64,000 nt of DNA, from assembly GCA_010645155.1 (NCBI GenBank), contig JAAGOF010000088.1, positions 615,933 to 679,932 of the forward strand, in the 5' to 3' direction. Numbering within the stretch: the stretch's first letter is position 1; every line of letters begins with the position of its first letter. This stretch comes from Tigriopus japonicus (taxonomy: Eukaryota; Arthropoda; Copepoda; Harpacticoida; Harpacticidae). Shown in pieces: positions 33,856-48,000 of this stretch. The position numbers were made by a program, and so were the translations under genes. Under the pieces are notes generated by a model. It was given only the letters and a program-made list of their open reading frames with translations. It was not told where the DNA came from and did not search any database.

Positions 33856-35641
33856 CTAAAAGATTTTTTTAATGTAAGCACTTTAAACACTTATCTTATC
33901 TGTGGATAAAGCTGTATTTAGTTTTAGTTTCTTGTTTTGTTTTGGTTTAATAGCATCAATATTGGAGCCTGGTTTTGTCTAATTTGGGTTAGCAATATGA
34001 CTTAAATACGCTTAGCGCCGTCACATGAGGATTTTGGTCTTTTAAGTTACAAGTCCAAACATGCTTTCACTACAAACATGAGCGTGATTTTTTATCTCTG
34101 TTGTAGTAAGGATCGGCAAAAAAAACCAACCTTGGTCTTTGAGCTAAAACTCCACAAGAGAAACCAAAAATGGCAAAACGCGGACCAAAATGACAGGGCG
34201 GGAAGATATGTGAAGACAGAGAAAAAAGTCACAAAAGTTGGGAGTAATTGTAATTGCAATTAAAATTACAGGCAATTGCAATTAATTACATTTTTGGGCC
34301 AAGTAATTGTAATTGTACTAAATGACATTTATCAGTTTTTACTTGCAAAACAAATATTTTGTCATCAATTTGCGGTCAATGTGATGCCACGAACAGGCAG
34401 CTTTTGTTACAATAAACATCCAAGCTTTAGTGTTTAAATACTTTTAAACTACAAGAGCCTTTGATCATGATATTAGTGTCAGGATTTAGGGCTTTTCACA
34501 ACCAAGGGCAGACAAATGAGATGCAAAAATAAGGTTTTAAAACGTCGTCACACTTGATATATATGTACATAGTTTGTGTTTTCTAAAAAAGAAAAATATG
34601 CCTTGCGATTGATGGTGTAATATTTTTGATATTTAAGCTCGTTCATAAGCTTTTGGTTTTTGTAAATCACTCTTTCATATTAACCTTTCAGGCATTCTAA
34701 GTTGCCAGGTGATGCATCACCACTTAAAAATGGCAGATCTGTTTATTTTTCATCGTTTTGAAAAGGCAAAAGGGTGAAAGAGACGGAAGGATTGTAATTG
34801 ACATGTAATTGACATGTAATTGTAATTGAAGTCAATTACATTTTCGGGTAATGTAATTGTAATCGTAATTAATCACATTTTTCGATGAAGTATTTGTAAT
34901 TGTAATTAATTACATTTTCAAGCAATTGACCCAACTCTGAAAAAGCGGAAATTTCTTAAAATATTGGGAAAAAAGTCGGTTTTTTTCACAAAAAGGACAA
35001 AAAATTGAAAATATCCGTTAAAACTCAACACTTGAATTTTGTCAGGTTTTCATAAAAAAATTCAAAAATCAACTTTTTAAGCCCAAACCCGAGCCTTAAT
35101 GATAAGCAAGGCTGCACTGATCGATTTGTAATGTTGAATGTCAATACAAAGTCAATGATTTCCATTTCTATTAAATTTCTGACATTTTTATCAAAAATAT
35201 AGCATTGATCGGTTGTTTTCAAGCAACATTGACAAAAGTTATCGAATACAGTTAGAGCTGGAAACCCTAAAAATGATAGGTAATCCCCTCAAACAACCCA
35301 ACTTGAACCCTGATTGAATCACCTTGAGTACATTCAATTGTATGCAATTTTGATCTGATCTGAAATGAAGTATCACAGACTTTTAACAAGATTTGCCCTT
35401 TAGAAAATGAATAATTTTCCGCACCATTCTACCATCTTTAATAAGGTCGAGCATTTTCATTTTCATTCTCATTTAGTGGGAGTTGAAATTTTCCATTATT
35501 TTTGCAGGTTGAAAATTTTCTTCCGTTTTTGCCTCTCCGGTCCGATTTGTGAGAGGTGCGGTGATTTTTTCCCCTATTCAATGCAAATGTAAACAAACCC
35601 TTGATTTCGTCAACACTTGTTTTTAAAAGCCGCTTTTGGAC
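33856..35641. other. Spacer upstream of INTS11, largely an AATTAC-type element
   Basis: Apart from the repeat at 34235-34935, nothing coding is supported. The last 350 bp before the INTS11 ATG is its likely promoter/5' UTR, without a clear core-promoter motif. Confidence 0.35.
34235..34935. mobile_element. DNA element with iterated AATTGTAATT subterminal motifs
   Basis: The left zone (AGTTGGGAGTAATTGTAATT, 34235-34320) and right zone (34785-34935, ending TTGACCCAACTCTG) are inverted relative to each other and packed with GTAATTG/CAATTAC. The right end in reverse reads CAGAGTTGGG, hAT-like. A related fragment lies at 3955-4035. A target duplication is not clear; flanking AAAAAG runs make it ambiguous. 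Confidence 0.6.
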
Positions 35642-38410
35642 ATGTCCGACATCACGGTCACGCCCTTGGGAGCGGGTAAGTTCAGTCATTGAAACGGATA
35701 GTCGATCGGAATGAATCCCGCATGCTCTTTTGCTGACTTGGCCCCCATTAAAATCAGGTCAAGATGTGGGTCGTTCTTGTTTGTTGGTGCAAATCGGCGG
35801 GAAACACATCATGCTGGATTGCGGCATGCACATGGGCTACAACGACGATCGACGCTTTCCCGATTTCTCGTACGTGGCTGGCACCACTTTGGACGATGTC
35901 ACCGGATCCGGCAACCCCAATGGCGGACTCACCGACCACATTGACGCCGTCATCATTTCACATTTTCATCTGGACCATTGCGGGGCTCTACCCTTCATGA
36001 CCGAAATGGTAAGGAATCAAGAAAGAGGTGGGGAAAGAGAGGCACACACAAACTGACGGGATCCTGGAAGGTCAATTTTGCCAATTTTGCCGCAAGGTGA
36101 TTGGCGGATGACTTGAGGTTAAATAAGGATTTGTAATTTACGCTCAAAGAAAAGACAATTTTGAGAACTGAGCAAGAATGCTATTTGAAAATTGACCCTT
36201 TGAAAAAAGGTTAAACATTTTTTTACGCATATTTGACTTTGTGGAAGAGTACTAGAATTCACAACAAAACCAACTTTCAGTTTTAGAAAATTTGGAGACT
36301 GACGTTTAGTACATAGCGTTTCTTGTCATGGGGATAAGTAAATGAAAAGCGTTACTCCCAACGGTCAATATTTTTGTTTGCAAAGTAAAGTGTTTTCTTT
36401 AGTGATGGACCGACAGGGCTCATGACCGCAAAACCGAAAGTTTCGTCCGAAAGAGGGCTTAACCGAAACCGAAAGCTGCTGACTACAAAATTGTACAAGT
36501 GCAAAATCTACCTTAAAAACTAAATTGCCCTGTTGAATTGTAATCGCTGTTGGGTAGTCGCAAATTTTGAAAAAATCGGGAGACTTTAATTTCAGAGGTT
36601 TTTTGACGAAAAAGTTTCGATTTTCTTGTCAAACTCCATCCTTTATAGTGCATGTCTGCTTTCGGTTTCGGTAGGCATAACTGAAACCGAAGGCGAAACC
36701 GAAATTTCGGCCGTACTTTCGGCCGAAAGCGCTTTTGGTCCATCACTAGTTTTCTTCAAACTATTCCAACCTTATAGCGGTAAACTTATTACGTTAAAGA
36801 AATGTGACAACCTTGTAAGGTTCCTTCATTAGTAATATTTCATGATCCAGGTTGGCTATAATGGACCCATTTACATGACCCATCCAACCAAGGCCATCGC
36901 GCCCATCTTATTGGAGGACATGCGACGTGTGGCCGTGGAAAAGAAGGGTGAGGTCAATTTCTTCACCTCGGCCATGATCAAGGAGTGCATGAAGAAAGTG
37001 ATTGCCGTCAATCTACATCAGATCGTCAAAGTGGGCGACGATATCGAATTAAAAGCTTACTACGCCGGACACGTTTTGGGGGCGGCCATGTTCCAGGTTA
37101 AGGTTGGAAATCAGAGCATCGTGTACACCGGAGATTATAACATGACCCCGGATCGTCATTTGGGCGCGGCTTGGATCGACAAATGTCGACCGGATCTGCT
37201 CATTTCCGAGTCCACCTATGCTACTACCATCCGGGATTCTAAACGATGTCGCGAGAGGGATTTTTTGAAGAAAGTCCACGATTGCGTGGATAAGGGTGGA
37301 AAGGTCCTGATCCCGGTTTTTGCCCTGGGACGAGCTCAAGAATTGTGTATCCTCCTTGAAACCTATTGGGAACGCATGAACCTCAAGGTGCCCATCTACT
37401 TCAGTATGGGATTGACGGAGAAGGCCAATAACTACTACAAGATGTTCATCACGTGGACCAACGAGAAGATCCGCAAGACCTTCGTAGAGCGGAACATGTT
37501 CGAATTCAAGCACATCACCGGATTTGATCGTTCCTACATCCAGAACCCGGGTCCCATCGTGGTGTTTGCCACTCCGGGAATGCTGCACGCGGGATTATCG
37601 TTACAAATTTTCGAAGAGTGGTGCACCAACGAGCTGAATATGATCATCATGCCGGGTTATTGCGTTGCCGGAACCGTGGGTCACAAGATCTTAAACGGCA
37701 CCAGGAAGATCGAGTTCAAAAAGGGCAAACCCCCCGTGGAGGTCAAGATGTCCGTACAGTACATGTCATTCAGCGCTCACGCCGATGCCAAAGGAATCAT
37801 GCAACTCATATCGTATTGTGAACCTCGGAACGTGATGCTAGTCCACGGAGAAGCGGCCAAAATGGAGTTCCTCAAGCAAAAGATCAAGCAAGAACACGGA
37901 GTGGAATGTTATATGCCGGCCAATGGCGAGACGGCCACCATTCCGTGTCCCATCACCATTCCCGCCACGGTTTCCGCCCGACTGATGGACACGGAAGCGG
38001 AAGCTTATGCCCAAAGACCGCCTGATCCTAAACGATCCCGCCTTCTTCATGGCGTGTTGGTCATGCAGGACAATCAATTGAAGCTGATGGGGGCTGAGGA
38101 GGCTTGTGACGACTTGGGAATCCCGCGACACACGATCCGATTCACGTCGACCACCAATTGGAGTGATCCGGGTCCTTTGGAAGCCACGCAGAAACGGGTG
38201 GAAGATCTCATGCGGAGGAGTTTGTCTTCCATGGAATATGAGGTTCAGGTTGTGGAAGGCGAGATCTCGATTGCCAATAGCTCGGTGTTGATGAAGGTGG
38301 AACAGAATGAGGATGACGACGGAGTCAAGGATATCATGGTGTCGTGGGCTAATCACGATGAGGCCTTGGGATCCACCTTGTTGAATCTCGTGCAAAAAAT
38401 GGCGCATTAA
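35642..38410 (+). CDS. ints11: Integrator complex subunit 11 (metallo-beta-lactamase RNA endonuclease)
   Basis: INTS11 is the catalytic endonuclease of Integrator, cleaving snRNA and promoter-proximal RNAs in the nucleus. Exons: 35642-35675, 35758-36008, 36851-38410. The junctions are GT-AG and in phase, giving 614 aa (human about 600). The metallo-beta-lactamase signature HFHLDH is at residues 80-85. [12 protein letters not shown] and [13 protein letters not shown] supply further metal ligands. The beta-CASP region ([38 protein letters not shown]) and SFSAHAD follow, then the C-terminal domain ending [11 protein letters not shown]. All catalytic motifs look intact. Intron 2 contains a 349-bp hAT-like MITE. 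It converges with the BICRA-like gene, 670 bp between stops. Confidence 0.96.
36400..36748. mobile_element. hAT-like MITE in INTS11 intron 2, ACCGAAA family
   Basis: The ends TAGTGATGGACC (36400) and GGTCCATCACTA (to 36748) are inverted repeats, bordered by GTTTTCTT on both sides (36392-36399 and 36749-36756). Inside each end, ACCGAAA/CCGAAAG units repeat (36430-36475 and 36660-36735). The element is 349 bp and non-coding. Confidence 0.93.
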
Positions 38411-39079
38411 AAGTTGAAACGTGGTATTATGCATTACTTTTGCATTACAACTTGAATACATTCTTGAGCAATGACATTAGTCGGACACCTATTTCTGATC
38501 CTTTAAAGATTGGAGAGATTCTTAAACAATGTTCTTCAATCGCTTTTCGGCTTGTGTTAGCGGCTCACAATTTCCTTTGAACAAGCAATTAATTTACCTT
38601 TAAATTTGACCTTTGAGCAAACCCAACATGTGCGCCAATTATTCTTCTCCAAATTACCACCTCAACTGAACGGTCATTCACAAAGGCTAATTTCTATTCA
38701 TACGAACTTAATAGTTTATTTTTGATCTCGCGGTCATCAATGTCGACTAATAATACTGATCTTTGGTTGTTTCTCCACGATTAAGAAAGCACTGAAGATC
38801 AAGAATCCGACAATCTCTTTGTAGGTAAGGCAAATCATGGTTGTATTGATCACATCATCTTTGGCAATGGTCACCATTTGCCAATTGGAAATGAATGCAG
38901 AGCTTGTGAGCCAGCCAACACACTGGCCCATCAATCAACTGCCAAGGTACACTTGTAATTAACTAATAGTGATGTTGATACTCTAGTAGCAATAATAATA
39001 GTAATAACAAAGATAGTTTAAGAGTAGTTGCTGCTTTTACAATAAGAATAGGTTTTGCTGTTGATGTTGTGTGCCCTCG
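38411..39079. other. Convergent intergenic region; BICRA-like 3' UTR probable
   Basis: A minus-strand AATAAA (TTTATT at about 38715-38720) could end the BICRA-like transcript, placing 38720-39079 in its 3' UTR. A 64-codon minus-strand frame at 38737-38931 begins with ATG after an in-frame stop and contains a hydrophobic run (IVGFLIFSAFLIV). Being inside that probable UTR, it is reported only as a possible small ORF. Confidence 0.4.
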
Positions 39080-42000
39080 TTAAAATCGAGGGATCGAGTT
39101 CACGGCCGCTTCCGTGACTGCATCTTGACCAGCATGCTCACCTTCTTCCTCCATTGAGTCTAAAAGGCCAGTGATGTTACTCAAATCTGGCGTGTCCATG
39201 CGTTCACCTTGCGGCAGATCCAGGATACTATTAATGGCATTTTGAACGGAATCTGCGTCACCTTCGCCACTCATGGTCGGAGTATCATAGCGACCAAAGC
39301 CCAGATCGAAATCCTCGTGATGATCCTCGGCCAGAATCGAACCCACGGCCTGTGACGTGTCAATGTCCTTGAGACTGAACTCCTCGTCACTACTCGAACC
39401 ATCGTCTTCACTGCCTGTTGTGGTTGGTATCGAGTGATGAGGAGTGGTGGGTTGGTGGAGCTTTCGCATGGAGGCTTCCAAAGGATCTTCGCCACTGAGA
39501 TGATGTCGTCGACTTCCAGAACCGCTGCCTCCACTGGCATGCTTCTGCTTGGTCCAACTTCCACTTTGAGAACGAGAGATCTTGAGACCGACAAATTTGC
39601 CATCTTCATCTTTTTCTTCGTCGTCGTTGTCGGGATCATCATCATCATCATCGATTAGGGTTTCAGTTTCGCCATTGGAAAGGGGCTTCAGGGTTGGTTC
39701 TGACGGCGTTGGGACAATCACGGGGTGGTCTCCTTCTTCTGGCTTCTTTGGTTTGAGAGAGTCTTCTAGTACTAGGATTTTCTCGGGATGAAGGCCTTCT
39801 TCCGGCGGTTTTTGGCCATAGAGTTGTTCATAACGGTTGGACCAGGATTCGGGGAGAGGTGGTAGAGGCAAGAGCTTGCCGCTTTTGACCTCCTCTTTTT
39901 CTTTGGCCAGAGCGAGACGTTCATCCGAGTCCCAAAGACGGGCTAACATCACATCCTCGGAAGAAGAGGCTTCTCTCTGAAAGAAGGAAAACAAGTCAAA
40001 GTGAATATCTAATCAATTGAAATTAAGTGCCGAGATTGGGAAGTTAACAAGGACGATTTTTTTACTCTACAGATCTTCTTTCTTCTTGTGACCTTTTCAA
40101 TTTGATTGTCAAGCGTGTTTTGCAATTCATATGCAACTAGAACTGCGTTGACAATGTTTTAATTCCAAATATATGCTTACCATGCTTTCTTGAATCAACA
40201 GATAGTGGTATTTGTCCATCATGGTCTGATATTTGGAAATCAGATCCTCAGCCTTGTCCTCAAAGGCCAATTGGGCTTGTTCCTCTTCCATGGGATTGGG
40301 ATCCAATTCGCCAAACACATGATATCTTAGCAAGCGTTTGCAAGCATCCTCGGTGCTTTTGAAGTTCACATTGTAGTTCGGATTGAGAGCCTCGTTCTGA
40401 TCTTTCCGCACCTGACTCTCCACCCAAGCCGTTTTCTTATGCTTCACCGGAGGTCCACCCTCCAAGGACGAACCTGGGCGTTTCACTCCCACCCCTGGGA
40501 CCGCCTCTTTGTCAGTAGAAACCACTTGTTGCAAGACAATCGGGGTGCCTCCCCCCTGAACCACGGGATTGGCACTCGGCAAGATCACTTTGGCAGCCGA
40601 CAGACCCGGATTGGCCACCAAAGGCGATGGAATGGGCACCCTTTGTTGAAGGGCACTGGTTCCTTTGAGCAATTGAATCTGACTCGGGTCGAAGTTGAGC
40701 TGTTTGATGAGGTCGGACTTGTGCTGAGCGATGAAAGCGGCCTGTTGCTCTTGGGGCAGCAGAGCCATTTTTTGCTTGAATTCGGCTACGATCCGCTTTT
40801 GTTGGTCGGTCAAGTGAGGCACCTGAGGTTTTACCGCCGAGGCATTCCCGCCCAAATTTGGAGCTGATAGCCCAAGAGTCGATGAAGGTAGAGACACTGC
40901 TGGAGGAGCTTTGGGGATCTTTGGAGTTGGAACCACAGGCTGGAACAAAGAGATTAAGACAAACTCAGGTCAAGATCAGGGTACACGGGGAAGAAGAAGG
41001 GGTCAAGTGCGGTTTTGGGTTGGAAATGCGGTGCAGAGAGTGGGACAAAAACAACACCAGGGAGGGATACCCTTGAGCATGCCATGCAAAGCTATCATCA
41101 CATCGGGTAAAATACTCACTTGGACCTGTTGGCCAGGCAAGAGATTGGCAACAAAACTTGATTGTTGACCAGAGGGAACTACTCGAGTAACAGTGGACAA
41201 TGATAACTAAAAGAAAATCAAGAGGGGCTAACGAAAAAAAGTCAACAAAAAATTGGCAATAATAATAAGAGTATACTGGTTCTTCTTCATGAGAGCTCGA
41301 TTACTTTTGCTTGAAATACATCCTGAGAAATAATGCCTCTCCTTGCATTTTCAGGCAGAAATTCACGGGTCCCAAAAATAAACAAAGTTATTGAAGGAAA
41401 GGCAAAAAATCATTTTTTTTCCAAAACTCTCGGAAATGTTTTATCAAAAGCTTGCTTGCTCTTTTAACTTCTGAGTAATTACGAACTTAAGGAAGGTCTC
41501 ATATAAAAAACTGTTGCAAATAGATTCACATCTAAACTGATTAACACGCCTTGACAACTTGGTCTCATTCATTTAGGGCATTCTGAATACCCTGTAGCAA
41601 CAATGGAACAACCAATAAAATGCCCAAAGATTCAAAGTCACACAACTAAATTGTACCTGTTGGTGAACGCTGACAGGATTGGCCAATCGAGATGGAACTA
41701 GATTGCCTTGACCTCCGGGGGTTGGAGGTTGAACCCCAGCAATGATGGGTCGACCAGTGGCCAGGATCTGTTGCTGTTTGGTCTGCAATTGAGCCAGTTC
41801 GGCCTCATCCAAGGGCGACTTGGTGGGTTTTTGCTCGATTTCCTGGATCTTGTTTTGTACCAGATTCAGGGACTGTTGCATTTCGGGGGATAACTCAATC
41901 GTCTGCACCTTCTGAAGGGTGTATTGTCCGTTGGGTCCTCTGACCAGACGCGTATTTGGAGGCAGGGATTGAACAGCTCTCATTTGGGTCGAGGCTCCAC

Positions 42001-45000
42001 CCATTGTAATACTGGGATTGGCGGCCACAGGAGGCACTGATATAGACGGAAACGTGGTCGGCACCATTTCACCCCTGGACATGGGCTGTAAGGCCTTTGG
42101 TGGTTCAATTGAGGACGTGACTGAGGTCACAGAGGTCACCGGGGCGGGTAGGCTGCTAAATTGGGTGGTTACTACAGATGGGGGGACCGATGCTTTTGGT
42201 TGAGGGGTAGCTGGACTGGAGTTGGAACTGTCCTCGTCCGAGCTCACCCGTCGATTGGCCAGGCTGTTCAAGAATGAGGCTTGAAATCCCGTGGTCCCCG
42301 TGGTCCTCTCGGGTTTCGAGCCATCATCCGAAGAGCTTTGGCCCTTGTCCTCCGTGCCTGGTACCATTTTGGCACTAGGCTTCAAAATGGGCGGAGACAT
42401 GCTGCTTGACGACGGGGTGGATGTGGTGGGAGGACCTCCCTGATCCAGTAAGGAAGCGATGTTGGGTGGACCGCTTGTGGGGGTTTCTGCCTCTTGTTGA
42501 AAACTCTTGAGGAAATCCGCCATCTTGTCGCTCTCGATGGTCAAATGCTGGGGGTCTTTTTGCAGGGTCTCTATCAGTTGGGAGATTTGAGCATCGGCAT
42601 CCGCAGTTTCCATGCTGATTTGAGACTGATACATGGAGGTAACGGGTCCCGAAGAAGCGCTAGATACGACCACTGGTTGAGATTGGGGAAGTTGCAAGGA
42701 TTTGGGGGGAAGAGGCTGAGTTATACTCTGTAAAAGGTTGGGCAAGCCCTCGGGGGAGCTTATTTGGGGATTGTTGATGGTGGGTTGGGGTTGCAGGATG
42801 GTGGGGGTCATGACTTGGTTTTGGGGCAACGAGACTTGACTTTGGGTGTGTGTTGAGATGCTGGCTCTACTTGAGACAATTGGTTGTGGCGCAGTAGTGG
42901 GTTTAGGGGTCAAGACCGTGGAAACGGGTGATGATCCCACGACACTGGGAGCTGAAACAGGCTGTGGCTGGAAATAAGAAAAATTAATCAGTCCTGATTG
43001 ATCATAGGTTCGTGTTACAACATCATTCGTAATGATACCTTGGTCTGAATGGACGGTGTGACAAATGTGGTTCTCCCGGTACCAAAGGTAGAAAAATCGA
43101 AATCCTCAGGATTTAACGTTCTTTCCCCCGTCTTCTCAAAGAAGGTCTTGAGCTCATTTTTGGATCGAAACCGTTTCCCCGTGGGCCCAATGATGAACAC
43201 CTCGTATCGGCCAGCCGATGAACCTGACTTTCTTTGAGAGACTTTCCTGTGCCATCCGGGAGGTAAACGGTCATCCTCGTAAAGAGGCACGCGATTGGGA
43301 TCCGTGTTCACTCTTCGTGAAGGCGTTCTTGCTGTGGGAGTGGTTGCCACTGTGGAGGTCATAGATGAAGCAGTTAGAACTTGCGCCAAGGTCTGATTAG
43401 GCAAAGTCACGGTTTGGCTTGTTCCAGCAATGATGGCAGTGGCGTGTAAACCAGATGTATCACCCAGGGACTTGAAGGGAATGGAAACATGTCATGGTTG
43501 TACTTGACATTGATGATTTTGTCGGATAATATACCTGTTGAGTAATGTATGCCGTGGCTGGTTGCGCTGTGCTTTGGAGAACGAATTGACCGTTAGGACC
43601 TTGCACAAGTTGAAGTTGATTTGTGTTGGCCGTCTAGAAAACATAATAATGGCATTTCTAAAACAAAGAGCTCGTTCACTTTGTACCAACCAATATCTTT
43701 ATCGTACCTGCATTGGCAAGGGTTGTTGAATTTGAGCTAGAAGTTGAGATCCGGAGACTGACAAGCCCGTGGTGGCATCTGAAGTCATCATTGAGAGTGT
43801 GGAGGCTTGAAGAGTGCCGGCTGTTTGAGCAAGTGTCGGGAGGGTTATGGAAGACGTGTCAAAGGAGATTGAGGTCGAATGGGCTCCGTCCTCCATGCCG
43901 AAATTGTCCAAATCCAGACCTACGTCCTTCATCAGCTCTCCCAGGTCCAAACCCTGCTTCTTCTCCCCGCTGGAAGAGGACGAGTTCTGAGACTCTTTCT
44001 TCTTTTTCTTTGATTTCTTCTTCTTTTGGGGCTGGCTCCCCACATTGGAAGAGGGGGCTTGAGACATTGTCGTAGAACCACCTACGGTTGATGACGACAA
44101 GGTGCTGACAAACTGGGGTTGGCTCACTTTGGTGTTGCCCAAAGAGACGATGGTGGTAGGCGTGGTAAGGTAGGACGAGCTTACCGTGGTGCCACCGGGA
44201 AGGGTGCTGACAATTGTGGGCGTACCACCAGAGGCAAGAATTTGAGCGGATGACAGGGCCGTGAAGTTCTGACCGGTGGTCAGGCCCGTGTGTAGCTGAG
44301 GCATCAGCGTAGCCTGACCGACCGGCACAGCTATCAATTTAGGCCCACTGGGAGTTTGTATTTGTTGCATTTGCATTCGACCCTGTGGTGTGATCAGCTT
44401 AACCTGGGGTTGGGCATTGATCATGCCCGCAGCGCCAGGCTGCTGCAACAATATCGTGCCCGTCTGGCCGCCTGCAGTTTGAATAATGGTAGGCGTGGTC
44501 TGAAGGGTAGGAGCTGACTGTCTGAGCATTATGAAAGGACTCCCGGTTTGTTGCTGAAAGAGAATTGGGCTCCCTGCTTGACCGGCTGAGCCCACAACTT
44601 GGCCCAAAGAATTCAACAAAAGTGGACCCGATGTTTGACCTTGGGTCATGCTAGTCAACATGTGCCCATTGTTTAGTATCAAAGGTGTGGTTCCAGTCAC
44701 GGTTGTGGCAGTCATGGCCGTGGACATGGTCATTATTGTCCCTTTGCTCCCAGGCTGTATCTTGGCCTGAGAACTGGTCATCTTGGGCAGCAACTGAGGC
44801 TGCCCATTATTTGGACTAGACGATTGAGATGTCTTGGCTGTTTGAGAGGCCCCTTGAATGAGGGATGCTATGCTGGTCAGCTTGCCCTGCTGCTGCTGTT
44901 GTTGCTGCTGTTGCTGAAGTTGGGGAAGTTGAATCTGAAGCATGGAATGTCCCCCGGCTTGCACCACTCCACCTTGGAATATGGATTGCACCGAGGCCGG

Positions 45001-48000
45001 GCTTTGGCTGGTCAGCGTGTTGAGTATGAGTCCAGGTTGCTGACCGCTTATTGAACTTATGACAGTGGGTGTGGAAGTAGCCAGGTGTCCACTTATGCTT
45101 GGCGCAACCGACTTACTGGCATAAACCAATTGCGTTGGAGGCTGAGTAGGAAGGGATAATGTGGATACTAGGGGGGTTTGGGTGATGGTTTTGGAAGCAT
45201 GGTTGGCTTGAGACTGCTTGGACTCGAGGACATTGGACCCCATAGAGGTGACGACTTGCGTCTGGTTGGCCACAAAGCTAGATTGGGCGCTAAATACGCT
45301 AGCAATGTTGCTCTCTGTGGAACTCGTGTTGCCAAAAATGTGGTTTGCATTGCTTTGACTAGTTTGGCCAAATAACCCGTCCCCGGGGTTGGGGTCCAAA
45401 GATCCCAAAAGATTATTATTGGACCCTGCATTGTTGGCTGAGCTGGTTCCGGAAATACTTGAGTCGCCGAAAGAGACGCCAAGGTGTCCATCCTCGCCAA
45501 AGTGAGGGGAGTCCAACTGAAACAGAGGTGTCAAACAATTATGTCAGCTGAAAAAATGCCCACAACTTGAGCATCAAATATTTGGTGCAAAAAAAGCAAG
45601 AACTTCATGGGTGTGCCTTCTTACAAAGAAAGATTACGTACATTTTGGTAGAACAAAGACATGAGACATTATAAAATGGCGTTGATTGCTCGAAAATACA
45701 TAACAAGTTTGAAGAGGATTAGTTCAAGGCAACATAATTCATCCATGTCCATTTCATACACTTCCATCCCTTTTTTAGAAATACGATTTTTAGCTTTTCC
45801 TGTAGGCTAAAGATTAGATTAAAACAATCTATCATGCAAAACCAAATTCCAAGTCGAATTTTCTTAATAAAAATGCCCAACCTCAGAAGAGCTGTGCCTT
45901 TTCCCCTTATTTCTCGTTTTTGAGGTCTGCCTCAACATTATATTGAGGCCATTGAGAAAAAGAAGTCAAGTATGCCTCAAAAGTATGCTGAAGTATGCCT
46001 TGTTCAAGTAGAGTTCCAAAACAGGAATGTTTTTAGGATAGTAAAAGCTCTACTATTTTAAGACCGTTCTTGAATTTGGCGAACTTCACCATTAGTCCTA
46101 ATGTCCATCTTAATTCATCTGATTTTGTTTCAACTACTATTGCGTTTCCTGATTACATGATCTCAGAAGTTGTTAGAAAAGATGCGGGCACAAAGAAGTC
46201 CAGTTGGCTTTTAGAAGAAAACATTTGAAATATACGCCAAGACATGACCGAGAGTAGAAATGAATATTACTACTATTATTATCAAAAATAATCCTGCTCG
46301 AGTCGGGGCACTGGAAAAGTTGAGCTGTTGAGATCATTTGGGAGATAAGTGGGAGCATTGTGAAACTCAAAACGAGTAACCATCCTCGAGCGATGTGTTT
46401 CAATTGTGAATGTTCTTGAAGATAAGTATTGATTTTGTGCATGCTTTAGTATCCCTCCAACTTTACCGCCAAATACCCTTAATATGTGTCTTTTAACTCG
46501 TGGTTATTGAACCAAAAACGCATTTGAACACCTCTTGTATAGTAATTTGTACTGAATTCAACGTTACTCAGACAGCAGTTCCTTAATATTTACAACAATT
46601 CACCCACTTTTCCTAAACAGTCAAAGCTTTATTTCAACACATACTAGGCAATGACAAAGTCTGAAATACCAACTTGAGGAGATTGAACCTCATCAGGGTG
46701 GAATACTCAACATAGTTTGCTTCACATTTCTCTTTTATCGTGTACTGCACGTCCTCAAAACCCCCTGGACCTTCCTTCTTCTGTGTTGCTGTTGCCCTGG
46801 TTATCCGAAAATTCTTTGCTTTCTTATTCCTCACATCAAATGCGTCTCCCAAAATGTAGCGTATTCCAGCGTGCAGGTATCTCGTATTTCATGTTATTGA
46901 CCACTGTGACATGGCTTTTGATATGTATTGAGTGAGATTTAAAGGGTTAGTCACTCATGTTTAGAAGCTACAGTTTTCTTCAGGTCTTCAACATTTGTAG
47001 TTGCTATTTACAACCTATGCATTAATCGGCCTCTTAAACTCATCTGAGATGATACACAAATGTACGGTACGCGGTAAATGACACCGGGTGTTTCAAAAGA
47101 AACGGTACACCTAATTACAACGCCAATAATTTTATATGGAAACCATATATGAAGCTCACTTTCAGTGGATATGATTTGCCAAACAATTCAGTAAAAAATG
47201 AAGTAACAGATCAGTAAAAGTAATTTTCCCCAACTTCAATATTTAAGCGACGACGGTTTTTTCCCGTGAAGGGTCATTTCTCAAAACAAAGCGTTCCTAA
47301 CTCCGACTTTTTTCTCCCCTCCTAATCAGATGCGCGCACAGTACTTTCGGATTGATAGTAAGGATAAATAAATCCAAAAAGGTACTAGGAATCTCTTGAT
47401 ACACGATATATTTGCGATTGAATGCAAATTGTGGAATTCCGGTTAGACTAATATCCTTTCGTCAATCATACAAATATTATGCATACCAACCTATTCAGGA
47501 TCTTTCTGTGTAAGGGATTTTTTTCCTCTTTTAGACAACGCCACTGCAAAATTGATTTGTAGGCAGCTAACAAATCAAGGTGACAACCAATTGTAAACTC
47601 AGATCATGCCTTACATGACCTTGTTTGAAAGCAGACATGATTTGAGGCTTTTCTCCTTTCTCACACTTAGAGCACTAAAATAAAAGAGTGCAATCATAAA
47701 GTGCGCCATCTAGTGGATTTCATGCGGCAACATCTTGCACTTCCTATGATACCAATATCTATGAAGATAGCAATGGTCTTATCTCAGTTTTGGATGAACT
47801 AAAGTGCCTCAAATGTGGATTGAATATTTTCATTGGACCTGCCATGGTTTTTGGTTGAATCGATTGGTAAACCTCCTTTCAAATTGACATGGAAACTTGA
47901 TAATTCAAAAGAAAGTTCAGGTATGATTCATGCTACACTTCAAGTATTGTGGAGCAAGCTCCTATATTTCGCAATTTTTAGCCATGAGGGAGTGACACAA

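Noticed and set aside
38737..38931. Small membrane protein gene on the minus strand
   Set aside because: Attractive hydrophobic run, but it lies within the probable 3' UTR of the BICRA-like gene and has no recognisable homologue; kept only as a note.
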